Source of the DNA: Sinotaia quadrata
Lineage: Eukaryota > Mollusca > Gastropoda > Architaenioglossa > Viviparidae
Length of the DNA stretch: 64,000 nucleotides
Direction of reading: 5' to 3'
Assembly: GCA_028829895.1 (NCBI GenBank)
Contig: CM054177.1
Span: 31,227,564 to 31,291,563 of the forward strand
Shown: in pieces, positions 46,794 through 58,919 of the stretch
Layout of the letters: each line of letters opens with the position of its first letter
Position numbering within the stretch: the stretch's first letter is position 1
Notes under the pieces: model-generated
What the model saw: only the letters and a program-made list of their open reading frames with translations
What the model was told of the DNA's origin: nothing
The model's database searches: none
Translations under genes and position numbers: made by a program

Positions 46794-47400
46794 TGTGACG
46801 CCAACGCCACCTAGTTAATGGTTATTATTATTATTATTAATTAATTAATCATCCATAACTAATTACAACTAATGAGAATCTTAATTTATGTTATTCATAA
46901 TTCTCCAGCAGACACCACTCGTCTCTCTCACTTGGCGGATATGCAGGGGCTTTAAACGTTCTCTCTCTTCCACAACATTAAAGACAAACATTTACCGTCA
47001 CACAATATTTCCATAGGTGGAAAACGTCTTACAAAAGGAGAAGATAAATCCGTCCTTTAATCTATATTTAGTGAGCCCTTATCCACCAACTTTCTTCTCC
47101 AGCATAAGATTATCAATATGTGTAAGAAGGTCAATAAATTTAAAAATAATAACTATACATATAACAAATACAATGAAAAAGATTACTTGATCAATATTTC
47201 CATGAAACCACTTTTGAATAATTAATACCTATACAGTCGCATATCCTAAAATACAATTCAACAGATCAGTGTGACTACAAATCACAGGATAGTACTTATC
47301 AGAGAAGAGAAATGGAGTTTTTAGAGATAAGCAATAATAGTTTTTATCAGAGAAGAGAAATGGAGTTATTAGAGATAAGCAATAATAGTTTCTACATAAC
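46794..47400. mobile_element. Partial copy C of the 3218-4819 element
   Basis: Starts TGTGACGCCAACGCC after ACAAG and follows copy A closely for about 560 bp, including CTCTCTCACTTGGCGGATAT and the TTCCATAGGTGGAAAACG block. The AGAGATAAGCAATAATAG segment is duplicated in tandem (47285-47390). After it, copy C shares TTCTACATAA with copy B but not with copy A. The right end is not identified. Confidence 0.8.
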
Positions 47401-47499
47401 CTTGTTTAAGTAATGCTGTAATAGTCTTTTCATGCATTTTACTGTCATTCCCACATTTCCCTGCTCACACTGTAGAGTACTGATTAGCTGAGGATAACC

Positions 47500-47612
47500 T
47501 GGGTACTTCTTCTCTCAATAGATATTCCACACTGGTCTATAAAAGTTGTACTTCTACTTCTTCTCTCAATAGATATTCCACACTGGTCTATAAAAGTTGT
47601 ACTTCTACTAAT
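47500..47612. repeat. 52-bp duplication
   Basis: ACTTCTTCTCTCAATAGATA then TTCCACACTGGTCTATAAAA, two perfect copies. Confidence 0.96.
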
Positions 47613-47639
47613 CATTTTTTCTGATTAATTGGCAATGTA

Positions 47640-47868
47640 AGATCTGGAAACCCATAATAATATATTAGTGGGTTTGCACTCTGGAAAATTATAATAATAT
47701 ATTAGTGGGTTTGCACTCTGGAAAATTATAATAATATATTAATGGCTTATTTCTCTGAAAATCATAATAATATATTAGTGGTTTATCACTCTGGAAAAGC
47801 ATAATAATATATTAATGGTTTATCACTCTGGAAAAGCATAATAATATATTAATGGTTTGTCACTTAAT
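47640..47868. repeat. ~39-bp array
   Basis: AAAATCATAATAATATATTA then GTGGTTTATCACTCTGG, 6 copies. Confidence 0.94.
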
Positions 47869-48174
47869 ATGTCTAGACAATTATAGGATATGAACTCTGC
47901 CGTTCATAATCATAACATCCAAAAGACTTCCCTTCAAAATATATTTACATGCAATGTGGCGACGAACATTAGCAAAGTTTGCACCAACCAGTCAGCAAAG
48001 ATCAATTTTACACATGAATTACGTGATCTTCAGTAGAGTGCTAATCACTTTAAGCATTTTACACACGAGTAGTTTAATCATATGGCATTAATAAAACATT
48101 TAATTAAATATTTCAAATCACGAAATGAGACAATGAAAAATACTAACAGACAAACCGGGTTACAGTCCTCACAT

Positions 48175-48336
48175 TTGCGTGTCTCCTAATGTGACAGCCA
48201 CACTTTGACTTGATTCCACATACGTCTGTCATCTGGGTAAGACGTTTTACAAACCCTGTTACCTCCCTTATCTCGGATGAAAGATGTCCGTGGAATCTGT
48301 GAAAGAATTAGGAGACACGCAAGTCTAAGTGTGGCT
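48175..48336. mobile_element. Fold-back (hairpin) element
   Basis: A perfect 16-bp inverted pair, TTGCGTGTCTCCTAAT (48175-48190) and its complement (48307-48322), encloses a second imperfect inverted pair starting GATTCCAC on the left and ending GTGGAATC on the right, with a loop that itself begins GGTAA and ends TTACC. A further block AGCCACACTTTGACT (48196-48210) recurs complemented at 48323-48336, outside the stem. Looks like a hairpin-forming non-autonomous element; class unknown. Confidence 0.6.
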
Positions 48337-48645
48337 GCATAAGATTGGTCCTACTTTAGGTATGTCATTTCTAGTCTTAGTTATGGCAACACTTTGCTTA
48401 CTGGCACACAAAACATTTGGCGTCTTATAATGGTTGTCATCTGTATTTGATTCCCTGAAAATGTAGGATGGGGGGTTAAACCTAATCCGTTCGAACTAGC
48501 TCTCGGCTCAAAGAGGCCTTGAACAAATTCACGTACGTACTTACACACCAGAATTAGGCTTTATTCAACCGTGATTTAAAAAAAGAAATTAAATCTATAG
48601 TAAAGTAAATTATAGTGGAAAAACCACACATGCATAAACACGTAA
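48337..48645. other. Unique spacer
   Basis: No gene signal. Confidence 0.5.
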
Positions 48646-49265
48646 GGGAGAGCTTTAAAGAATACAACAATACACTACCACTCTAGAATCTAGGGGAGAG
48701 CATTAAAGACTACAATAACATACTGTCACTATATAGTCTAGAGGAGATCATTAAAGAATACTATAAAATCTATGGGAGACCATTACAGACTACAATAATA
48801 TACTTCCACTATGCAATCTAAGGGAGAGCATTAAAGACTACAATAATACACTGCCACTGTGCAATCTAAGGGAGAGCATTAAAGACTACAATAATACACT
48901 GCCACTGTGCAATCTAAGGGAGAGCATTAAAGACTACAATAATACACTGCCACCAAAAAATTTAGAGATCATTAAAGTCTACAATAATACACTGACACTA
49001 TACATTCTATGAGAGATCATTAAAGACTTCAGTAATACATTGTCACTCTACAATCTAGGGGAGATCATTAAAGACTTCAATAATACACTGACACTGTCAC
49101 TCTACAATCTAGGGGAGATCATTAAAGACTTCAATAATACATTGACACTATACATTCTATGAGAGATCATTAAAGACTTCAGTAATACATTGTCACTGTA
49201 CAGTCTAGGGAGATCATTAAAGATTTCAATAATACACTCCACTAAACAATCTAGGGGAGAGCATT
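48646..49265. repeat. 48-bp array
   Basis: GCATTAAAGACTACAATAAT then ACACTGCCACTGTGCAATCT, about 13 copies. The middle copies (48790-48945) are nearly identical, the outer ones diverged. Confidence 0.95.
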
Positions 49266-49820
49266 CAAGAGATGATGCCTGGCGGACTACATTCATGCAC
49301 TAACAATTGAAAAAAGAAGTTTCATCAATTACCCTTCCGGAACAAATAGAATTTGAAAAATAATTAAATTATTCAAATTAAACAATATTACAATTAAATG
49401 TTTCAACTATTGCAACAAGAACAGCATCAACTACTCTTACTGCATCTACTAGACAAATAGATTCCAGCAAAAGAAAATTAAGAAACAAATTAGAATACAT
49501 CAAACATTAGGTAAAGTAAAAAGCAAAAGAAAACATAACAAATTTTAAATAATAATACGGGACAGATCAAGACTCTGACAGTTATCTGACAGATCAGAGA
49601 GATTCCACAGCAATGTGTTTACATGATAAAGGGGTTGAAAAAAATAAGAGATGAGCCTTGTAGGTTTACAAGAAACGTGAAAATCACAGATTAAGAGACA
49701 TGAATTTGGAAGCGTGATATTTTTTTTAAAAAAATATAAAAGTGCTCAGAACAAGGATGAAAAGCGGATTAAGAGTCTAGAGGCACGAGAAGTAAAACAC
49801 CATCTAACTATATAGAGAAT
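49266..49820. other. AT-rich unique sequence
   Basis: No gene signal. Confidence 0.5.
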
Positions 49821-50165
49821 CTAGAAATATGACAAATAAACTACATGGAGCAGTGGAGTGGTCTAGTTGTATGACAAATAAACTACATGGAGAAGTAGAG
49901 AAGGGTTCTAGAAGTATGACAAATAAACTACATGGAGCAGTAGAGAAGGGTTCCAGCAGCATGAGAAATAAATATCGAACTGTAGAAATGAGAAAAAGTG
50001 CACCTAACTCTAGACATGGGTCCAAAAATTGAATGGAGCACTAAAGATGTGGTCTGAAGTCACAGAGATAAACTGAATAAAGCACTAAAGATGTGGTCTG
50101 AAGTAGCAGAGATAAACTGAATAAAGCACTAGAGATGTGGTCTGAAGTCACAGAGATAAACTGCA
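49821..50165. repeat. 45-bp array followed by a 44-bp array
   Basis: 49826-49975: TATGACAAATAAACTACATG then GAGCAGTAGAGAAGG, 4 copies. 50036-50165: CTAAAGATGTGGTCTGAAGT then CACAGAGATAAACTG, 3 copies. Confidence 0.94.
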
Positions 50166-50251
50166 TCGAACACGAGAATCTTCCCCAATGTGAAAATGTA
50201 ACAAGATTTTTTTTAAAATTGCAAGACAGCCTGTTGACTTATTTTAACTGC

Positions 50252-50440
50252 ACATTTTTCTAGTGATATTCAGTGTAATTATCAGAGCAACACCAGAAAT
50301 CTATAACCTTACACATTTTTCTAGTGATATTCAGTGTAATTATCAGAGCAACACCAGAAATCTATAACCTTACACATTTTTCTAGTGATATTCAGTGTAA
50401 TTAATTATCAGAGCAACACCAGAAATCTATAACCTTACAC
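50252..50440. repeat. 61-bp array, 3 copies
   Basis: ACATTTTTCTAGTGATATTC then AGTGTAATTATCAGAGCAAC; the third copy has a 4-bp insertion. Confidence 0.96.
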
Positions 50441-51140
50441 ATTTTATTTCCATACTTTGATCCCTGTTTGTATGGTTCGTGATAGAAACACTATTTTAAT
50501 TACTTCCTTAACATTGAAATGTTAAAACACTTAGTCAAAGTGCATTTGATCAAATAAAAATGATTTTCAATAAATAAAAATTATAAATATAGATTATTAG
50601 CTTTTGCCCTCAGCTTCACTTGGATAAATGTCATGTTTTCAGAATATGTGGCTTAAAGTAATATTATTTTATAATATTTTTGAATCGCCATGTAAGAACC
50701 ATACTACAGGATTTCAAAAACAGATAACTGTGCTTGTTTTAGAGTTAAGTGTCATGGAAATCTGAAGCGTTAGTATGCCAATTGGTTTAATTTTAAAGAC
50801 AGATTGAAATTTCGTTTTGAATTTGATATGTACATTAAAGTAATAGCAGACTGCAGACTGTAAACTAAATTTTTTTATATTAATTTACAAATGTTGATCT
50901 AAGGGCTTCTTTGTGTACAATATTGAGTCTCGTTGTCTGGGATGCAAATGAAGAAATTGACTCTGCTGCTGACCCTGGAGCTGGCGATGTGGAGCTGTTC
51001 ATGTGAGAAGGTGAATCTCTCAATGCACGGAGGTCAGAGCAATATAGGAGTGGTCTTTGCCAGGCCACCATTTTCAAGCCTTAGCCCGTGCGCAAGAGCT
51101 TTTCTATTCTTGTAGTTTTACGCCAGTGGCGAGTTTGCTT
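50441..51140. other. Unique block with a possible minus-strand terminal exon
   Basis: AT-rich to 50880. At 50880-51077 the minus strand has an open frame ending in TAA, rich in S, T, A and P then ending KEALRSTFVN, with GC content clearly above its surroundings. It could be the last exon of an unrecognised gene. The opposite strand reads a short M-K-K-L-T-rich frame. Neither is assignable. Confidence 0.25.
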
Positions 51141-51583
51141 ATGGGATAGCCTGATGTTATATAGCCAGTCTTGATATTAGGGCACTAAGGTATACAACAG
51201 ATAGCCTGATGTTATATAGCCAGTCTTGATATTAGGGCACTAAGGTATACAACAGATAGCCTGATGTTGTATAGCCAGTCTTGATATTAGGGCACTAAGA
51301 TATACAACAGATAGCCTGATGTTCTATAGCCAGTCTTGATATTAGGGCACTAAGATATACAACAGATAGCCTGATGTTATATAGCCAGTCTTGATATTAG
51401 GGCACTAAGGTATACAACAGATAGCCTGATGTTATAAACCAGTCTTGATATTAGGGCACTAAGGTATACAACAGATAGCCTGATGTTATAAGCCAGTCTT
51501 GATATTAGGGCACTAAGGTATACAACAGATAGCTGATGTTCTATAGCCAGTCTTGATATTAGGGCACTAAGGTATACAACAAA
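51141..51583. repeat. 55-bp array
   Basis: GATAGCCTGATGTTATATAG then CCAGTCTTGATATTAGGGCA, 8 copies, last three with 1-2-bp deletions. Confidence 0.97.
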
Positions 51584-51937
51584 AGAAAAGTCTGATCAAA
51601 ATCAGTCCAGTAAATTTTGATCAAACAAGCAGACAGACAAAAGAATATCATTATAGTTATAGACACACAGAAATGTTGGTAAAACCTTTTCTCAGTATAA
51701 GATAGGTTTGGCTGACTTGATCCATTACGTGCGATGATCCATTTCCTGCAATTTTACGTCAGATTCATCAACATACATCATGACTGTGACATGAATGCAG
51801 CAATGCATTGTGACATTGTGCAGCCTGGGAACAAGTTCTTGTCATAAAGAACTTGAGAGAAGATCTGATTCTGTATTCTAAGTACAAATCTCCATTACTA
51901 ATCTGACGGGAAAAAGAAACAGAGTGACTGGTAATGA

Positions 51938-52292
51938 AGACTGGTACTTACAATACAGAAACAAGAATACCTACAAATTAAAGACTGGTACTTACAATAC
52001 AGAAACAAGAATACCTACAAATTAAAGACTGGTACTTACAATACAGAAACAAGAATACCTACAAATTAAAGACTGGTACTTACAATACAGAAACAAGAAT
52101 ACCTACAAATTAAAGACTGGTACTTACAATACAGAAACAAGAATACCTACAAATTAAAGACTGGTACTTACAATACAGAAACAAGAATATCTACAAATTA
52201 AAGACTGGTACTTACAATACAGAAACAAGAATACCTACAAATTAAAGACTGGTACTTACAATACAGAAACAAGAATACCTACAAATTAAAGA
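51938..52292. repeat. 44-bp array, near-identical copies
   Basis: AGACTGGTACTTACAATACA then GAAACAAGAATACCTACAAA, 8 copies with a single visible substitution (ATATC). Confidence 0.98.
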
Positions 52293-52533
52293 TATCGCTG
52301 ATACATCGTGATTATTACAACCGTATTCATCATAGCTGTGTGAACAATACTCAAGTAATGCATCTTGTGCTATGTCACATTATTTTTGTGATGTGCAAAA
52401 AGTCTGACATTGTCAGGCATTTAACAAAGGAAATTTCTCTGTGCTGCTCTATTGACGTGCAATACAGTCTATTTTGCTTCTTTCTCAATTAGTCTATTTG
52501 CTATGTAAAATCTATCTTTACATCTGGTAGTCC

Positions 52534-52567
<34 letters not shown>

Positions 52568-52855
52568 TTATCTTTCTATCTAAACTTTTACATCGGCTGT
52601 TGAATGGTTTACTCGGAAGTCAGTGAGCACACTGAATTACTGAAGTGAACGCACAAAGTGGTTTCAGTAATTGCAAATAGAAGAAAGAAAGTGCTGTGCG
52701 CTCCTTGGTGACGTTAAGTCTTCTTTTGGAACACTCATCGATCTTCATCCGACTGTGTTCTTTGTCTCAAAATGTCACATGGATTGATGCCCAAGAGATG
52801 TGAAATATATATTTATTTATACACACAGTGAACTCAATCAATCGATGTCAGGAGC
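52293..52855. other. Unique sequence with GTCT/TATC microsatellite
   Basis: The microsatellite is at about 52530-52580. No gene. Confidence 0.55.
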
Positions 52856-52952
52856 GCGGCTGTATTGTTTCCAGTCCCTCTAGCACTAGGGTGGACAAAA
52901 AGCCACTGTATTGTTTCCAGTTCCTCTAGCACTAGGGTGGACAAAAAGCCAC
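52856..52952. repeat. 46-bp duplication
   Basis: CTGTATTGTTTCCAGTTCCT then CTAGCACTAGGGTGGACAAA twice. Confidence 0.95.
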
Positions 52953-53059
52953 TGTTCAAGTGACGTATACGTATCACATACAATATGCTGCAATAACACC
53001 TTTTTCTAACTTGAGTGCACTGCACCTTTTCTTAAATAGACTACAATTCACTTCTCGTT

Positions 53060-53515
53060 AAATACAATACACCTTTCTCAGACTGGATTACAACACACTT
53101 CTCAGACTGGATTACAATACAACTTTATCAGACTGGATTACAATACACCTTTATCAGACTGGATTACAACACACCTTCTCAGACTGGATTATAATACACC
53201 TTTATCAGACTGGATTACAATACACCTTTATCAGACTGGATTACAATACACCTTTCTCAGACTGGATTACAATACACATTTCTCAGACTGGATTACAATA
53301 CACCTTTCTCAGACTGGATTACAATACACCTTTCTCTGACTGGATTACAATACACCTCTCTCTAACTGGACTGAAATAGATTTCACTCTGACTGGACAAC
53401 AATGCACCTCTCTCTGACTGGACTACAATAGACTATATCTCATCTATCTCTGACTGGACTACTATAGACTATATCTCATCTCTCTCTGACTGGATTACTA
53501 TAGACTATATCTTGT
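53060..53515. repeat. ~27-bp array
   Basis: CTCAGACTGGATTACAATAC then ACCTTT, about 16 copies; the right end lengthens to CTCTGACTGGACTACTATAG-type units. Confidence 0.94.
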
Positions 53516-55380
53516 TCATTTTCAAAATACTTAATAATATCTAGATTTAGCGTGTCATCCATACGAAAGAGAAATCATAAAAATTATTTTGTTTCAGTAA
53601 AACACACGAATAGGTAGTCACTTCTTATTTATAAATTTTGCTTCTTTCATCATCCGCTGGTCATAAGAAACAAAGATTATTGTTACACTGTCCGGATATT
53701 CAAACTGTTGTCTGTGTGAAGATATATTAAAACAAATTATGTAATTTTAATAACCTTTTTCATATTATTAACTGTTTCTTTTATATGGGTTTTTCCACAA
53801 CCTGACGTGTCCATTGAGAAACTTCCATTCAGGATTAAAGCTTAAAGGCTGTGGAAAGACTTGTTTATGAGTTTGGGGAAAGTAAGTTAGATCATAGGTG
53901 AAGGTCACGCCCAAAATCGGATACTAACTATCTATGTATGGTCATTTGCTTACCGGGCAATGACGTAGCCTTAAGATGTTAGTTGACCTTCATTTCATTG
54001 ATAAAACCACTTGAATGGGTTGGCTGTGTCAGACGCCTATACTGCATTGCACCCGACCTACAGGGGTAAAATAGAGAGCCGCGTCCATCGCTTATGACCG
54101 CGCCTATAAGAAAACACATAGTGGTAATACCTTGATTTCTCTAAATCAAAATTCTTTCTTGTTGAATTAATTCTATGTATTTTGTATTGTGTAGAATATT
54201 CTTGTGAATTTTAATGCTGCTAATGTTAATACATTTCCTGCAGAAGCTAAGTGGCACAGCAATATTACATTTGTAAATGTGGTGAGAAATGCCACATGCA
54301 TGTAATTTTATTACCGTTGATTAATTGTTATCACGGGAGAGTTAACACGCACCACATGGTCACTAGCTAAATTGTATTATGAGCAACTATGGAGTAATGA
54401 AAGAAATATATATTGTAAAGATTTTATATATTTGAATTTTCATGTAATGTAACTTGTGAATTAGTGAAGATTGTAAAGAGTGATTATCGCTGCTGCCGTA
54501 AAGCCCATAAAAGTCATTATCACACACGAAGCTGTAATATAAATAACTGTATATTCCAGCCGGTCCTGAGTTCACCTCATAACCTTGACCTTGACTCCTG
54601 AATGCTACTCGCTGGAAATCCAACATTGTTAAAGCATGCTGGAGTCCAGACCTACAGTGAGCGAGTGTGCATCATGCTGAATCCTTATAACCTGTTGAAC
54701 TGCGAGGGGTTACTAAAGGTCACGTGATGTCAGCATATGTCAGTGGATGACAGCAATACAGTGTTCAATCAAGCTAAGTCTAAAAGACAGTCAAAATAGA
54801 TTTTCATGATGTGGACAGTAAAGTGACTTACCAGATCATGCAATACCGCTCTGTATTCGCGGAAATCATTTTGTTCATTTTCTTGTTTTCAAATTTAATT
54901 TTATTGTTAATTTTCTTAAGCTGTTATCTCTCTATGTTATTACATAAGTCCATGTAATGACCAAGATGCCTACTGTGGGCCGAGCCATGAATAGAGGAAT
55001 AAAGAATTATATTTATTAATCTATAAAAAAGGGGAGATAACATTGTTGGCAAAGAAGTCAACTAACTTATCTGACTAGGTGTCATGAACAATCAAGCTGA
55101 AATTGTGGTATTTGAAAGAGAGATAAGTTAGGCAAGTCTGGCTGTGGCTAATGCTAAGGATTATCCATAAATTAATATTGATGATTAATGCTTAAATTAG
55201 GACAGGGTGGTAAAATGAAAACTGGACATGTGACAGTCTGACATTTGCACTAGGAATGTGTGTACCAATTCTGTAACATTTACATTCTGTTATTTTTTGT
55301 AAGTGCCATGAACTATAATATACTTGAATTTTTGTAACATATGTATATTTATAAATTATCCGATCAACATCGGAGATATA
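53516..55380. other. Longest array-free stretch; possible regulatory DNA
   Basis: About 1.9 kb of single-copy sequence. Extended nuclear-receptor half-sites: TGAAGGTCA at 53899, its complement at 53984, and TGACCTTGA (complement of TCAAGGTCA) at 54586. AGGGGAGATAAC at about 55030 resembles a motif I recall as common in molluscan repeats. No coding frame recognised. Confidence 0.4.
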
Positions 55381-55920
55381 CTTAGTTTCCTTTTGTTGAG
55401 TAGATGCTTGCCTAGACCAGTTTCCTTTTATGGCACAGACACATGACTAGACACCGTTGTATCTAGTTTCCATTTGTTGAGTAAACACCAGACACTGCTG
55501 TACCTTGCTTTTGCTGATTGAGTAGACATTTGATTTGACACTGATGTATCATGTTTCCGTTTGTTGAGTAGATACTAAATATGTGGACATATACAGACCC
55601 CTTCAATAATCGACTTCATCGATGATCAAGAATCGTACCAGAAAGGAGTTATTTTAGGAAATGGCTCTAAAACTGTTATAATATGAGGATATGTGCTATA
55701 ATAATTAGTATATGGCTTCACAACTGGCTCTATAACAATTGGAACGTGGCCCCATAGATATTAAGAGATGATTTCTCGAGTAACAGGATATGGCTACAGA
55801 AAAACTATAGGATATAGCTCCTTAAGCGATAGATATAAAATCTACATCATAGAACTATATGCTTTACAAAGAATATAATATGGCTTCATAAGCAACAGGA
55901 ATAACGGAAAATCCAATTGT
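55381..55920. repeat. Degenerate ~65-bp repeats
   Basis: TTTCCxTTTGTTGAGTAGA blocks (55385-55575), then loose ATATGGCTxCATAA blocks (55690-55900). Confidence 0.65.
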
Positions 55921-56099
55921 AATGATGATATCTTTACCTGTTACAACTCATTTAGTTTTAAACCTGCAAATTTTCATAATTTGTTTTATCTTTCAAGATA
56001 AAATTTTCTTTCTTTTAAGCATTTTCATTTTCTGTCTAGATTTTCCCTGTCCTTTGCATTTCTCTTGTAATATTTCTTCTCCTACCTGAGGGAGTTGAA

Positions 56100-56380
56100 G
56101 ACGAATGGTGAAGTAGGGAACAGATTGGTTGGCAGAATGTGAGATGGTGAAGTAGGGAACAGCTTGGTTGGCAGAATGTGAGATGGTGAAGTAGGGAACA
56201 GATTGGTTGGCAGAATGTGAGGTGGTAAAGTAGGGAACAGATTGGTTGGCAGAATGTGAGATTGTGAAGTAGGGAACAGATTGGTTGGCAGAATGTGAGG
56301 TGGTAAAGTAGGGAACAGATTGGTTGGCAGAATGTGAGATGGTGAAGTAGAGAACAGATTGGTTGGCAGAATGTTAGTAA
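56100..56380. repeat. 39-bp array
   Basis: GATGGTGAAGTAGGGAACAG then ATTGGTTGGCAGAATGTGA, 7 copies with a GAGGTGGTAAAG variant alternating. Confidence 0.96.
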
Positions 56381-57105
56381 GATGAGATGACTGGTTGGAA
56401 AGGGTTACAAATAACGATCCAATGCAGTTGGCGTATTAGTCTATGTTTTGTCTATTGTGTGTGAGTTTTGTATGGTGGGTGAGGTTAGTCTATGTTTTGT
56501 CTATCGTCTCTGCGTTTTGTCGGCGGATTTGTCGATGTAATGTCTACCCTGTTCGTTCTGTAGGATGGGTGGAATTCGTCTATCTCTTGTCTATTTGTTA
56601 TTAGGAGGTTTCTCGTTTGAGTTTGTGTTTATTTTATTTTGTTTTGTTTATTTGTTTGTTTTTTTATTTTAAAAAAAATAGATTTAGTTTTGTTAGTTTC
56701 CGGTGCTTGAATAACCGCCACAAGAAAACGGCCGCTGAAGTCAGGACGCGGCCACTAGCGGTTGAAATGTTTATGTCGCTAGGCACACACGTCGCCTTCA
56801 CTCGTCACTACGCTGAAGAAAGCTAGATGTGAACGTCACATATCGACCACAAGCCAGCGCGCAACTACATGTACTTCCATTTGGAGCGTACTGTGGAATG
56901 GGTTCTGATTTACTTTTCTTCTGTCGTTCTCACCCGTACATAACTGGCGTCCCTGGAGCTTTGGAGTCTGTATGGGAATTTTGTTCGTTCTGCTGATTTT
57001 TATTTGTGCATTTATTTATCAGTTATTTTTTTTTAGAGAGAGAAGGGGGGGGGGGGTAGGTGAGGCAGCGATTCTATGCGACTCGAAATGACTCCAAAAG
57101 GACGT
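56381..57105. other. Unique stretch with a CpG-rich block
   Basis: Degenerate GTCTATGTTTTGTCTAT repeats to 56600; a T-rich tract; then 56700-56990, strikingly CpG-rich for this window (CGCGGCC, TAGCGG, GTCGCTAGG). A frame through it matches no family. An A/G run with G12 is at 57035-57056. Confidence 0.45.
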
Positions 57106-57425
57106 ATATTAAAATGACTTAGGATATGTCTAAATGACTTAAAATTAGAGTTTACATTAACTTATTATCCAGTTCAAGTGACTCATCATTTTAGGTATAA
57201 TGACTTAATACTTTTAGTCAAAATGAATTAGACTATGCGTCAAAATAAATTAAGATATGAGCGAAAGACTTAGCATCTTAGTACGAATGACTTAGGATCT
57301 TAGTACGAATGACTTAGGATCTTAGTACGAATGACTTAGGATCTGAGTCCAAATAACTCAGCATCGTTTTCTAAATAAGTCAGAATAGGAATGTCAAAAG
57401 CCCAATGTCTTAGTTCAAATGATTT
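57106..57425. repeat. 22-bp array, degenerate at its edges
   Basis: CTTAGGATCTTAGTACGAAT plus GA; uniform copies at 57270-57345. Confidence 0.88.
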
Positions 57426-57469
57426 ACATCTGAGTATCTGAGAAGTAGATTTATTTCAATGACAGTTTA

Positions 57470-57655
57470 ATTCTAGAAGTTAAACTAGCACTATTATTGT
57501 CGACTAGTTACGTGACACGAAGTTAAACTAGTGCTATTATTGTCAGCTAATTATGCGGCAGCAAGTTAAACTAGTGCAATTGATGTTGGCTAGTTATGTG
57601 TTAAGTTAAATTAGAACTATTGTTGTCGGCTAGATATGTAATATGTTAGACTAGT
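57470..57655. repeat. ~50-bp degenerate array
   Basis: AGTTAAACTAGTGCTATTAT then TGTCGGCTAGTTATGTG, 4 copies. Confidence 0.85.
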
Positions 57656-57710
57656 TATCTATCTATCTATCTATTTATCCGTCCGTTCTTCTGTCTGTCG
57701 ATCTATATAT
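57656..57710. repeat. TATC-type microsatellite
   Basis: CTATCTATCTATC then decayed TGTCTGTC. Confidence 0.88.
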
Positions 57711-58130
57711 CAACTGTATTTATTCCCCTTTTCCTTTCTCCCATCATGATGATAGACATTGTCCGGAATTGCCCTGCTGTGGTCAGCGATGAACCTGAGG
57801 GGATTGTATACTTGTGTGGGTTTACTTGTCTGAATAGTAAATCACGACCCTGGCTTGACGGGTGTAAACTCCCGTCTGCGTGTGATCATGCGAGCCGGGC
57901 AGCTTGGAACTGTTTTTTTCAAGAGCGATTTCGCACTCTCCTGGCAGTCAATATCATCTACAAATGAATTGTTTCACTCTCTTCACACGTCACCAGTCGC
58001 TAGACAAACGACAGACCAGCAGATGAATATCTGGATCCCTAGGTGCCCAATTGCCTATAGAACCTTATCATCTTCTGGCACTGGAGAGCTCTCTTGGGGA
58101 CAACAACTAGCATGGGTTTCGATAACGCTT
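57711..58130. other. Less AT-rich unique block
   Basis: Single-copy, balanced composition, with frames on the + strand (57746-57967, 57855-58274) that match nothing I know. Candidate conserved non-coding sequence. Confidence 0.35.
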
Positions 58131-58133
58131 GTA

Positions 58134-58165
<32 letters not shown>

Positions 58166-58210
58166 TGTGTGTGTATGTGTGTGTATGTGTGTATGTGTAT
58201 GTGTGTATGC

Positions 58211-58262
<52 letters not shown>
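58131..58262. repeat. Long (TG)n microsatellite
   Basis: About 130 bp of TG with TATG interruptions; open frames on both strands are artefacts. Confidence 0.98.
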
Positions 58263-58266
<4 letters not shown>

Positions 58267-58439
58267 ACAGTTAATGTCTTACATATGCACATATCAATCA
58301 AAGTGTGTGTTTACAGTTAACTTGCATATATCAGTCTCTAACAAACAGTATGTGTATGATACCTTGCACTTTGTCAGTCAGTGAGTAATATATATATATA
58401 TAGTAATAATATAGTAATGCATGAATATATATTTAACTC

Positions 58440-58815
58440 GATTATGTGAGTGTGTAAGTACAATTAGCGGCTCACTTTGCCCGAGCGGGAGAGATTTGGC
58501 CAGGAATGGAGACTGATACTCCATTAGGAGAGAGCTTGTGGGCTACAGGAAGCTTTAACCGAGCAAGAATGGAGACAGGTACTCCATTAGGAAAGAGTTT
58601 GTGGGCTGGATGAGAGAGAATGTGTAAGTACAGTTACTGGCAACGTTTATCCGAGCAAAAATGAGGACTGATTTCCATTAGGAGGGGGTTCGTGGGCTGG
58701 ATGCGAATGACGCACGACAGATTGTATGCAGTGATGTCCATATAGAGTCACTGAATAGCCACGACAGATTGTATGCAGTGATGTCCATATAGAGTCGTCA
58801 CTGAATAACCACGCT
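58440..58815. repeat. ~90-bp repeats then a 52-bp duplication
   Basis: GTACTCCATTAGGA and GTGTGTAAGTACA blocks, three diverged copies to 58700; CACGACAGATTGTATGCAGT twice at 58705-58812. Confidence 0.85.
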
Positions 58816-58919
58816 TTGCCTCAGTGAATCTGCAATATAGTGTGCGATGCTGAATATATGTTGTGTGGGCGCTCAAAACAATGTTTGAAATGACATGTAT
58901 TACAAACAAATTTTATCTC

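Noticed and set aside
58107..58320. Cys/Val-rich and Thr/His-rich frames
   Set aside because: Translation of the (TG)n microsatellite on each strand.
58468..58500. tRNA-Leu/Ser-like GCCCGAGCGGG
   Set aside because: It is one diverged unit of a ~90-bp repeat; the sister units lack it, and no cloverleaf can be formed.
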